A stretch of DNA of 64,000 nt. Source: Streptomyces tanashiensis (GTDB lineage Bacteria > Actinomycetota > Actinomycetes > Streptomycetales > Streptomycetaceae). Below the pieces are notes generated by a model. It made no database searches and had not been told where the DNA came from. It saw only the letters and a program-made list of their open reading frames with translations. Position numbers and translations under genes: made by a program. Numbering within the stretch: the first letter of the stretch is position 1; the number at the start of each line of letters is the position of its first letter. Where the stretch lies: the NCBI RefSeq assembly GCF_014648895.1, contig NZ_BMRZ01000018.1, forward strand, positions 117,425 to 181,424, in the 5' to 3' direction. This document shows positions 7,973 to 16,397 of the stretch, one piece after another.

Positions 7973-10182
7973 CGGACGATCCCCTCCAATGGTTCCGCCC
8001 CGGGCAGCAGCCCGCACATGGCGAAGAGCGACAGCAACGGCGCGAGGACCCGGCGCGGCCGGGCCCCGTGCGGAAATCGGTCGCCGCGCGCCTGCCCGCC
8101 GGTCGCGGCGACGAAGTGCAGGGTGCAGTCGGCGCAGTCGTCGAAGGGCTTGAGCCAGGCGGCGCTGGCGTGGTGGGCGAGGAAGGCGTACGCGTCCCGG
8201 CTCTCCTCCCGGAGCGCGGCGGCGTCGTGGCGGCCGGGCAGCGCCCGGCCGAGCCAGCGGTCGACGACCGGTTCGAAGCGGACGAGGTCGCTCTTGTTGA
8301 CGGCGAGCGCGGCGGGCGCGGCGACGAGCCCGCCGCGCTGCCGCGGGATGCGGTTGAGCACGGTGGTGAAGGCCTCGTCGCCGAGGTCGCGCCGCCGCAG
8401 CCCGCTCTGTTCGCGTACCGGGTCGAGGCCGGGCAGCCGGAGGGCGCGCAGCGGGTCCAGGACGAAGACGAAGGCGTCGACGCCCATGAGGAAGCGGCCG
8501 ACCTCCCCGTCCTGCGCGAGGTCCTCGCCCGCGAGGTCGAAGAAGACGACGGGCCGGGGCTGTGCGCCGCCCGCCTGGACGAGCAGGCCGTCGGCGAACC
8601 GCGCGAAGGTCTGCTGTCCGGTCCTGCCCAGCTGCCGCCCCTGCTGGAGGCTCTGGACCCGTTCGCGCAGATAGGTGCGGTGCGCTTCGGGGTTGAGCGG
8701 CCGGCATTTGAGTCCGTACGGTTCGAGGCCGCCGAGTTCGACCTCGCCGAGCATGGCGGCGAGGAGGTGGGTCTTGCCGACGGAGGAGCTGCCGACGAGG
8801 GCGACGGAGAGCGGTTCGCCGTTGGTGAGGTAGGGGACGGGGAGTTCGTGTTCCTCGTCGCCGTCCACGGTGTGCGGGCACAGGTGGTAGGCCTTGCGCA
8901 GGGCGTCCGCGACGTGGCCGGGGCGGCGCTCGGCGCTGAGGTCGAGCGGGATCCGGTTGCCCTTGGCGTCGATGGTGACGAGCAGCCGTTCGTCGTACTC
9001 GACGGGGAGCAGGCAGTGCGGGCACATGCGGCTCCGCGGCGGCGGGGGCGGCGCCGGTTCGGGCGTCACGGCGGGCACGACGGGCCTGAGGGAGTCGCCG
9101 CCGCCGAAGATCCGGTCGCGGAGGGAGGGACGCGGCGGTCGCGGGCTCGGCGGCGCCGGCTCCTCCGGGGCCCGGTGGGGCGCGGCTTCGCCGGAGAGCG
9201 CGCGTTTCCGGGCGATCTGGTGGTCGTACTCGGTGCGCCACCGGTCGAGCGGGTCGGCCGCCCCGACGCCGGTGGCGAGCGGGTCGGGGACGTGCAGCAG
9301 CCGCATGAACTCGGGCGGGCGGGGCCGGTCCGCCGCGCGCGCGGCGAAGAGACCGCTCTGTCCGAGGGCGGCCAGACGCCGGTAGGCGGCGAGGTCGGCC
9401 GGGGGTCCCTCGCCCCGGTCGGGGCGGCCGGAGAGCAGGTAGTAGGCGAGTTCGGCGACGGACCACAGGTCGTCGCGCGGGTCGGCGGCGCCCTGGCCGG
9501 CGCGCTGCTCGGGCGAGGCCCAGGGGGCGCCGCCGAAGGGCTCGCGGGCCTCTCCGGAGCGCTGTGCCGCGTAGGGCTCGCAGAGCCGGACCCGGGCGCC
9601 GTCCCACCGTACGGTGTCGGGCGCGATGGCCCGGTGCACGAGGTCGGCCTCGTCCAGGAGCCGTACGGCCATGGCGAGTTGGCCCGTGATGCGCTCCTGG
9701 TCCTCGCCGCCGAGACGCCCGGCCCACTCGGACAGCGGGCGGCCCGTCGGCGGCCGGTACAGCACGAAGGGCTCGGCGGCGGTCAGGTCGAATCCGACGA
9801 CCCTGGCGAAGACCGCGCCGAACTTCACGCCTCCGTAGCGCCGTTCGAGCGCGACGGCGGCCGCCACCTCCCGTTCCAGGAGTCCGTACGCACCGGGGTC
9901 GCCCTGCGCGGACGAGGCCAGCCGGTACTGGAGGACGTGCGAGCCGGCCCCCAGGGTCGCCCGGCGCGCGAGGACGCCGGGGCGGCCCGGCGGCCGGTGG
10001 TCCTCGCCGTACCGGACGGCGAAGCGGACCGGCACCTCCCGGTGGGTGAGGAACTCCAGCTCCTGGTAGTACGGATGGGCCGGCGGGGTCGGCTCGCTCA
10101 GATGGTCGGGGTGGTCCGGGCCGATCGGCTGGTTCGGGTCGGTCGGATGGTTCGGGTCGGTCGGTTGGTTCGGGTCGGTCAC
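7969..10182 (-). CDS. Pseudokinase-GTPase fusion (DO-GTPase2-like)
   Basis: A 737-residue protein starting at GTG 10182, which overlaps the upstream stop (GTGA) and has a GAGGAGG site. Residues about 45-330 have a protein-kinase-like outline, but the catalytic loop is HRAIAPDTVRW (183-193) where active kinases have HRDxKxxN, so the catalytic Asp and Lys are missing: a pseudokinase. A CPHC zinc-knuckle-like motif lies near 387. The C-terminal part is a GTPase: P loop ALVGSSSVGKTHLLAAML (about 464), Walker B VVFFDLAGED (about 545) and guanine-specificity NKSD (about 627). It likely acts as the GTP-driven switch of the operon, with the neighbouring GAP1-like protein as partner (inference). Confidence 0.8.
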   Translation of the reverse strand: MTDPNQPTDPNHPTDPNQPIGPDHPDHLSEPTPPAHPYYQELEFLTHREVPVRFAVRYGEDHRPPGRPGVLARRATLGAGSHVLQYRLASSAQGDPGAYGLLEREVAAAVALERRYGGVKFGAVFARVVGFDLTAAEPFVLYRPPTGRPLSEWAGRLGGEDQERITGQLAMAVRLLDEADLVHRAIAPDTVRWDGARVRLCEPYAAQRSGEAREPFGGAPWASPEQRAGQGAADPRDDLWSVAELAYYLLSGRPDRGEGPPADLAAYRRLAALGQSGLFAARAADRPRPPEFMRLLHVPDPLATGVGAADPLDRWRTEYDHQIARKRALSGEAAPHRAPEEPAPPSPRPPRPSLRDRIFGGGDSLRPVVPAVTPEPAPPPPPRSRMCPHCLLPVEYDERLLVTIDAKGNRIPLDLSAERRPGHVADALRKAYHLCPHTVDGDEEHELPVPYLTNGEPLSVALVGSSSVGKTHLLAAMLGEVELGGLEPYGLKCRPLNPEAHRTYLRERVQSLQQGRQLGRTGQQTFARFADGLLVQAGGAQPRPVVFFDLAGEDLAQDGEVGRFLMGVDAFVFVLDPLRALRLPGLDPVREQSGLRRRDLGDEAFTTVLNRIPRQRGGLVAAPAALAVNKSDLVRFEPVVDRWLGRALPGRHDAAALREESRDAYAFLAHHASAAWLKPFDDCADCTLHFVAATGGQARGDRFPHGARPRRVLAPLLSLFAMCGLLPGAEPLEGIVR

Positions 10183-12761
10183 GGTTCTCCCGCCTCCTCG
10201 GCGCGGACGGTGTGCACGACGTCCGCGCGCAGCGGTACGAGACGGAGGATGCCGGCGTGCCGTCCCGCGCCGGTCCACACCACGTCCTCGGCGGTGCCCC
10301 GCCAGATGTCGTCCCCGGCGGCCCCGCGGCGCATGGCCTCGGGCACGAACCGGACCTGACGGGCGGCCATCGGATCGTGGGAGAGCAGCCGCAGGTGCTC
10401 GGGGCCGCACAGGGCGACCGTACGGCCCGGGTCGTCCTCGGCCAGGAGCAGCAGGGCCACCGCGTCGGCGGCGACCCCGGTGAGGCGGGCCGCGTCGGGC
10501 CGGTCGGAACGGTCGGTGAAGGCCGCGAGGGAGGTGAGCGCGTCGGGGTCGCGGAGGCCTTCGTAGCGGGGCGGCGGCGAGGCGGCCACGTCCCGTTCGA
10601 GGCGGAGCCGGGTCTCGTCCAGGAGCTCCGTGAGCCGCTGCTCGTGCCCGGCCCGCGCGAGGGCTCCGGGGTCGCGTTCGATGCCCGCCCAGCACCGGTC
10701 CAGGATCAGGACGGTGCCGGCGACGAGGTCGCCGACGAGGGTGTCGACGAGCGCGGGGCCCCCGTCCCCGTACCGCCGCTCCAGCCAGCCGGGCGCGGGG
10801 ACGGACAGGGGCGGGGGTCCGTCGGTGCCGTCCCCGGGGTCCGGGGAGGGGAACGGGGGCGGCTCCTGGGCGGCGGTCCTGCCCGCCCGGGGCTCCTGGG
10901 CCGAGCCGGACCAGAGGTCCTCCTCCGCCCCGTCCCCCCAGGCCTCCGGTCCGTCCCCCCAGGCCTCCGGTCCGCTCCCCCAGTCGTCCGCGTCGTCCCG
11001 CCAGTCCTCCCAGCTCCAGGACGCCGTGCCGGTCTCCCCGACCGGCGGCGGCCCGGCCTCCGGCCCGTCGGTCTTCCGCGTCTTCCGCGCCGCGTACGGC
11101 TGCCCGTGCGCGTCGGCGGTCTCCGCGAGGCCCCGGAGCAGCCCGGCCACGGCTCCCGCCCCGGCCGAGCAGTGGTGCCGCACCTCGGCGAAGAGCCAGT
11201 CGTGCACGGCGGTCGTGACCACCAGGGCCTGGATCTCCCGCAGAATCCGCCAGGCCTCCTCGGGGTCGGCGCGCGCCCACCAGTCGTCCACGGCCCGGGT
11301 CCAGTCGCGCAGCGCGAGCAGCACGACCGCCGCCACGGACACGGTGGCCGCCACCGCCCCCGCCCAGACCGGCAGGCCCAGGAACTGGCCGAGGCCCGCC
11401 CCGACGAGACCGCCGAGCAGGCCGCCGACGAGCCGGGGCGCGGCGCCCGTCGCACCACCGCCGTCGATCCGCCCGTCGGGCGAGCGGTTGGGCCTGCGCC
11501 GCAGCATCAGATGGGCGAGACCGGCGGCGAGGACGCCGACGGCCGGACCGAGGCCCCAGCCGAGCACCGGCCAGACCCCGGCGAGCAGCGCCAGGAGTCC
11601 GGTCACGGCGAAGGCGGCGGGACGCGAGCCGCCGGCCGTGAAGGGGTGGCGGGCGCCGAGCCTCCGCAGCCGCTCGGGCCCGCAGATCGCGTCGAGCCGG
11701 GCGAGCCGGGCCGCGCTGCCCACGGGCGCGGTGCGCGCGGACAGCGCGGAGAGGCGGGCCGCGACGGACCGCAGCGGCAGCCCCTTGCCGATGAGGTCGT
11801 GGGTGAGGTCGCGCAGCGCCGGGACGATCCCGGCCCGTGAGATCTCCCGCGGCAGCTCCGGCAGTTCGACCCCGCGGTCGCGCAGCACCCCCCGGTGCTC
11901 GGCGGTGAGGCGGGTGCCGCCCGCCGCGCCGAACGCCTCCGCGACGGCGGTACGGAACCGGTCCAGCTCCTCCGTCACCCGCTCGATGTCCGCCGGCAGG
12001 TCGACGGCCCGGCCCGCGCCGGTGAGGAGACCGGCCGGGCCGCGGACCCGGTGGAAGCCCTCGACGGCCTCGCCGACCGCCTCGTCGCAGGCGGTCAGCC
12101 GGGAACCCGCGCGGCCCTGCGGCGGCAGCCACTGGTGGCCGGACAGGGAGCGCGGGACGCCCTCGTCGAGAAGGAGCGCGAGCGCGCCCGGCACCTGCTC
12201 GGCGGAGACGCTCCCGGCCGGGACGTCGGGTCCGGTCAGCCCCTCCACGGCCTGCCGCCAGGCGCGCGCCCTGGCCTCGTCGGTGAGGTCGTGCTCCAGG
12301 ACCCGCACGGCGGGCACGGCGACGCCGTGCACCACCTCGCCGAGCGCGCGCAGCACGGCGTCGAAGACCTCGGGCGTGGACAGGACGTCGACGAGCGGGC
12401 GCAGGACGGCCTCGCCCGGGACGCCGTCCTCCGTGGAGTCGAAGACCCACAGGACGCCGGCGGCGGGCGGGCGCAGGGTGAGGGAACGGCTCAGGGTCCG
12501 GTCGCCCCGGGCACCGACCGCCAGGCAGACGACGTGCGCGGGCCCGTAGGAGGAGAGGCGTTCGTAGAGCAGCTGGTGGGCGACGAGCCGGTCGGCCTCG
12601 TCGACGACGAGGAAGCGCCGCTCCCCGCCGGGCTGCGGGGCGTCCAGGGCCGCACGGACGGCGTCGTCGGAGTCGTACGTCCCCGAGGTCCGCAGGTCGA
12701 GACAGACGGCGTGGCCCGGCAGCGGCCGTTCGGGAAGGACGGGGAGGACACGTGGGCTCAC
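10179..12761 (-). CDS. Uncharacterised multi-TM protein of the ten-gene operon
   Basis: An 860-residue protein without a family I can name. The first 360 residues look soluble and helical. Residues about 378-422 and 445-490 hold four hydrophobic segments, for example AFAVTGLLALLAGVWPVLGW and WAGAVAATVSVAAVVLLAL, so the centre spans the membrane. A cytosolic-looking C-terminal region includes a tandem EAWGDGPEAWGDGAEE stretch, a Pro-rich linker and an alpha/beta-like end. GTG 12761 overlaps the tubulin-like stop by four bases, and its own stop overlaps the GTPase start the same way. Its place between the tubulin-like protein and the GTPase suggests a membrane scaffold linking them (inference). 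Confidence 0.7.
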   Translation of the reverse strand: MSPRVLPVLPERPLPGHAVCLDLRTSGTYDSDDAVRAALDAPQPGGERRFLVVDEADRLVAHQLLYERLSSYGPAHVVCLAVGARGDRTLSRSLTLRPPAAGVLWVFDSTEDGVPGEAVLRPLVDVLSTPEVFDAVLRALGEVVHGVAVPAVRVLEHDLTDEARARAWRQAVEGLTGPDVPAGSVSAEQVPGALALLLDEGVPRSLSGHQWLPPQGRAGSRLTACDEAVGEAVEGFHRVRGPAGLLTGAGRAVDLPADIERVTEELDRFRTAVAEAFGAAGGTRLTAEHRGVLRDRGVELPELPREISRAGIVPALRDLTHDLIGKGLPLRSVAARLSALSARTAPVGSAARLARLDAICGPERLRRLGARHPFTAGGSRPAAFAVTGLLALLAGVWPVLGWGLGPAVGVLAAGLAHLMLRRRPNRSPDGRIDGGGATGAAPRLVGGLLGGLVGAGLGQFLGLPVWAGAVAATVSVAAVVLLALRDWTRAVDDWWARADPEEAWRILREIQALVVTTAVHDWLFAEVRHHCSAGAGAVAGLLRGLAETADAHGQPYAARKTRKTDGPEAGPPPVGETGTASWSWEDWRDDADDWGSGPEAWGDGPEAWGDGAEEDLWSGSAQEPRAGRTAAQEPPPFPSPDPGDGTDGPPPLSVPAPGWLERRYGDGGPALVDTLVGDLVAGTVLILDRCWAGIERDPGALARAGHEQRLTELLDETRLRLERDVAASPPPRYEGLRDPDALTSLAAFTDRSDRPDAARLTGVAADAVALLLLAEDDPGRTVALCGPEHLRLLSHDPMAARQVRFVPEAMRRGAAGDDIWRGTAEDVVWTGAGRHAGILRLVPLRADVVHTVRAEEAGEP

Positions 12762-15700
12762 TCCGCCTCACCGGCCCGGTCGCGGCGGTGCGGCGCGTCG
12801 TCGGCGGGCCCGAGGTCCGGGCCGTCGTCGCTGTCGTAGTCGGGCCCGAAGTCCGGCTCGGGCTCCAGCTCCCAGTCGCCCTCGTAGGCGGACGGCGCCG
12901 GGGCGGACGGCGGTTCGGCGTACGCGGAACGCGGGTCGCGCCGGACCCCGTTCGCGCGCCCGGCACCGTCGTCGTACCGGGACCTGTCATCGTCGTCGTA
13001 CCGGGACCGGGAACGGGACCTGTCATCGTCGTCGTACCGGGACAGGGACCTGTCATCGTCGTCGTACGGGGAAGGGGACCTGTCGTCGTCCCACCGGGGC
13101 CGGGGCTCGTACCTGCCGTCGTCCTCGTACCCGGTGCGCGGCCGGGGCTCCTGCCGGGACCGGGGGACCTGGGCGGGCCGCTGCCCCTGCGGACGCCCCG
13201 GCGCCTGGACCTGACCCTGACCGCCCCGACTCTGCCCGCCCTGGCCCTGGCGAGGCGCGTGGCGGTCGTAGAGGGCGCGGAGGCTCGCGCGGGTGGCGCG
13301 GGCCGCGCTCGGGAAACGCATGTCGAGCGCGCCCGGGTAGGTGACCTCCCAGAAGTGGCGGAGCGGGGCGAGCCATTCGCTGTCCGCCTCGCCGTGGTCG
13401 GCGGCGATCTCGTCGATCAGGGCGAGCTGGCGCGGAGCGACATGCTCCACGAAGTGGGTGAAGAGCGAGGACGGGGGCGCCGGGACCTGGGCGAGGCCCC
13501 TGGGCAGCGCGCGCATGAGCCGCTCGCAGAACTGCTCGATGATCTGCCCCTCGTCGAGCAGCGCCCAGCGCTCGTACGCGCGCAGCAGCCCCGCCCAGCT
13601 GGAGATCGACCCGTCGAAGCCCTCCAGGCGCAGCGACATGGTCGCGGACTCGCCCTCCTGGAGGCGGATCCGGACGAGGTCGGGGGAGCCGGCCGGACCC
13701 TCGGTGGCGATGTGGCCGTTCCACATGGCGCAGAGCAGCCGGTGGAGGATGCGCTGCCGGTCCTGCTCGGTCGAGACGAGCCAGTCGTCCTTGTAGCCGA
13801 GCCGCTGGCGCCACTGCAGGAATTCGTCCTCGCCGCCCGAGTCGCGGGCCTCGGACCAGACGCTGAGGACGCTGCGGACCTCGGAGATGTCCGTGAGGTT
13901 CATGCCGCTGCGGAAGAAGACGACGGTGATGGAGTCGGTGTCGACGGCCCGGCACTCGGGGAACACCCGCGAGGGCAGGTTGAGTTCCTGCGCGAGGAAG
14001 TCGGCGGCGCGGCCGTCGGACTCGCTCGCCGGGTGCACGATGAGGATCTTGAGCGGGCCGCTGCCGTCCGGGATGAAGCCCACCGGGAGGAGTCCGGCGA
14101 GCCGGGAGCGGAACTGGTCGAGCCAGCGCGGGTCGACCTTCGCCTCCGCGGTCTCGTCGCCCGCGGCGGCCCGCAGCAGCAGCTCCATGGAGGGCAGCAG
14201 GGGGCGGGCGAAGACGTCCTCGTTGGCCTCGCCGAAGAGGCGCTTGACCCGCCGCTCGACGACCTGCTTGATCTCCTTCACGGCCGCCCCGGAGGAGCGG
14301 CGGACCGCGTCGAGGGCGCGCCGCCAGTCGTCGGGACCCACCAGCCGGTCGAGGAGGGTCGCGGCGTCGGTGGTCTCGGGGAGTCCCTCGCTCTGCGCGA
14401 GGCGGTCGACGACGTCGTCGTAGAAGGCGCGCAGGGTGTTCTGCGGGGGCAGCAGATAGGCGATGCCCGCGCGGTCGTCGCGGTAGAGCTCGCGGCGGCT
14501 GTCGGCGAAGGACTTGGCCTCGTCCTGCTCGTGGGTGATGAGCACCTTGGCGAGTTCGGCGACCTCGTTGGTGACGCGGTTGAGGGAGGGCCGCCACTGG
14601 GCCTCCCCGGCCTGCCAGCCGCGGTGCCAGAGGACCCGGGCCCGCCACTGGTACCAGGCCTGCTGGGCGGCGAGGGTGTCCTGGACGTCGGGGTCGGTCC
14701 ACCGGGCCGGGACGACTCCGCCGACGCTGCGCTTGATGTGGGGGATGTTGGGGGCGGCGGCCTGGACGTTGGGGGGCCGCTCGGGGTCGTTGCGCCGGTT
14801 GTCGAGCATGCCGGTGAAGCCCTCCCTGGCCACCCGGTCGGAGTGGCCGGGCAGGCCGCGGAGGATGGTCAGCAGCTGGAACGGGCCGACGAGACCCAGG
14901 AGTTCGCGGGCGCCCGCGCCCGGCTTGAAGTCCTCCGTGAGGCGCGGGATCTCGCGGGAGAGCTGGACGTCGAGCCGCCGGAGGGACTCGTCCATGTCGT
15001 TGAGGCGCTGCCGCAGCTCCTGGGTGATGTCCCGGCTGCCCCGGGGCAGTTGCTCGGGCAGCGGCACGTCCGGTGCCTCGCGGCTCCACAGGCGGCCGAT
15101 GCCGGAGCGGGTGAAGAGGTCCCGGACCATGTCCTGTCCGTCGCGGGCGGGCCGCCGGGCCCGTTCGGACATGGCGCGGACGGCCTGGGCGAGGAGCCGG
15201 GCGGCGACGATCTCGGCGAGGTCGTCGACGGGGACGGTGAGGGAGGCGGCGAGGCTGGTGGACATGCCGCGGTAGCCGATGCCGGTACGGGCGGGGGTCG
15301 AGCGCTCCACGGCCTTGTTGATGAAGCTGGCGGCGAAGGACTGGTAGTCGTCCTCGGACCGGTTTCCCGAGCCGGTGTCCTCGCCGAGTTCGGTGCCGAT
15401 CAGCGACATCACCATGGCGACGATGGAACGGCGCAGGTCCTCGGTGCCGATGACGGCCGGCTTGGAGAAGAGGAAGGCGGTCTGCATGGTGGCGGGGCGC
15501 AGGGCGACGACGCCGTCGTCGGGGTAGGTGACGCTGAGCCGGCCGCGTTCCTCGACGTCGCCGACGGTGTCGAGGGCGTCGGGCACGTTCTGGTCGTCGA
15601 CGAGCCGCGAGAGGTCCACGAGGGCTCGGGCCGCGTTGAGTTCGGCCTCGCGCCCGCCGCCCGCCTCGGGCGGGAAGGCGGAGGGCATGACGACGAGCGG

Positions 15701-16375
15701 GTAGATCTTCACGCCGGGCACGTGGGCCTTGCGGAACTCGTGCCCGATGAGGTGGATGAAGTCGTAGAAGATGCCGGCGCCGGTGCCGCCGGCGACGGAG
15801 AAGGCGACGAAGACGTCGCAGCCCCGGATGCGGCCGCCGCCGACGCGCTTGAGGTCGCCGGCCGCCTGCCCGATGGCGCCGATGGCCTCGCGGAGCTGCC
15901 GCAGGACAGGTTCGAGTCCGGACCGGAGGGTCGCGAAGAGCGCGGCCCGCCCGACGGTCGGCAGCTGCCCGGCACCGTTGTTGAGGGGGGCGACGCGCGG
16001 CTGGCGGGCCTGCGGCGGCAGCCAGTGCCGGGTCTCCTCGTGGAGGGAGACGCGCAGCATGCGGGCCACTTCGGGCGAGGTGTCGAAGTCGGTGGGCAGC
16101 AGGTCGCGGACCATCCGGGAGGTACGGGCGAAGGCGGCGCCCTCGGCGCCCTTGGCCCGGAACTGCGGCTGGCTGAGCAGCTCGCTCTCGCTGAAGTCGG
16201 CGTAGACGAACTGGAGACAGTCGGGCAGCTGGAAGGGCAGCCGGCGGCCGCCGTCGACGAGGTCGGTGCCGTCGGGTCCGCACAGCTCCCTACGCAGCTG
16301 GCGTTCGAGCTCGCTGCCGATGCGTCCGCCGGTGCCGCCGAGTCCGACGAAGAGCATGGGCTGGTAGATCTTCAT
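12758..16375 (-). CDS. Tubulin/FtsZ-like GTPase-fold protein (Tubulin_like)
   Basis: A 1205-residue protein. The N terminus MLFVGLGGTGGRIGSELER is a Gly-rich nucleotide-binding start, and FSVAGGTGAGIFYDFIHLIG near residue 205 matches the GGGTGxG signature loop of tubulin and FtsZ. It is about three times the size of FtsZ, with a long helical middle and a disordered acidic/arginine tail from about residue 1050 built of YDDDDRS repeats. ATG 16375 follows a GAGGAG site 8 bases away and lies 22 bases after the vWA stop. Function is unknown; the family occurs beside vWA and GTPase genes in actinobacteria. Polymerisation or GTP hydrolysis is inferred from the motifs only. Confidence 0.85.
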   Translation of the reverse strand: MKIYQPMLFVGLGGTGGRIGSELERQLRRELCGPDGTDLVDGGRRLPFQLPDCLQFVYADFSESELLSQPQFRAKGAEGAAFARTSRMVRDLLPTDFDTSPEVARMLRVSLHEETRHWLPPQARQPRVAPLNNGAGQLPTVGRAALFATLRSGLEPVLRQLREAIGAIGQAAGDLKRVGGGRIRGCDVFVAFSVAGGTGAGIFYDFIHLIGHEFRKAHVPGVKIYPLVVMPSAFPPEAGGGREAELNAARALVDLSRLVDDQNVPDALDTVGDVEERGRLSVTYPDDGVVALRPATMQTAFLFSKPAVIGTEDLRRSIVAMVMSLIGTELGEDTGSGNRSEDDYQSFAASFINKAVERSTPARTGIGYRGMSTSLAASLTVPVDDLAEIVAARLLAQAVRAMSERARRPARDGQDMVRDLFTRSGIGRLWSREAPDVPLPEQLPRGSRDITQELRQRLNDMDESLRRLDVQLSREIPRLTEDFKPGAGARELLGLVGPFQLLTILRGLPGHSDRVAREGFTGMLDNRRNDPERPPNVQAAAPNIPHIKRSVGGVVPARWTDPDVQDTLAAQQAWYQWRARVLWHRGWQAGEAQWRPSLNRVTNEVAELAKVLITHEQDEAKSFADSRRELYRDDRAGIAYLLPPQNTLRAFYDDVVDRLAQSEGLPETTDAATLLDRLVGPDDWRRALDAVRRSSGAAVKEIKQVVERRVKRLFGEANEDVFARPLLPSMELLLRAAAGDETAEAKVDPRWLDQFRSRLAGLLPVGFIPDGSGPLKILIVHPASESDGRAADFLAQELNLPSRVFPECRAVDTDSITVVFFRSGMNLTDISEVRSVLSVWSEARDSGGEDEFLQWRQRLGYKDDWLVSTEQDRQRILHRLLCAMWNGHIATEGPAGSPDLVRIRLQEGESATMSLRLEGFDGSISSWAGLLRAYERWALLDEGQIIEQFCERLMRALPRGLAQVPAPPSSLFTHFVEHVAPRQLALIDEIAADHGEADSEWLAPLRHFWEVTYPGALDMRFPSAARATRASLRALYDRHAPRQGQGGQSRGGQGQVQAPGRPQGQRPAQVPRSRQEPRPRTGYEDDGRYEPRPRWDDDRSPSPYDDDDRSLSRYDDDDRSRSRSRYDDDDRSRYDDGAGRANGVRRDPRSAYAEPPSAPAPSAYEGDWELEPEPDFGPDYDSDDGPDLGPADDAPHRRDRAGEAE
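12966..13092. repeat. Tandem repeat encoding the YDDDDRS tail of the tubulin-like protein
   Basis: Three to four imperfect copies of a 30-36 bp unit containing GACCTGTCATCGTCGTCGTA are seen. They encode acidic/arginine repeats in frame on the minus strand, so copy number could vary without a frameshift. Confidence 0.75.
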
Positions 16376-16397
16376 GTCGTCTCTCCTCGGTGCCCGT

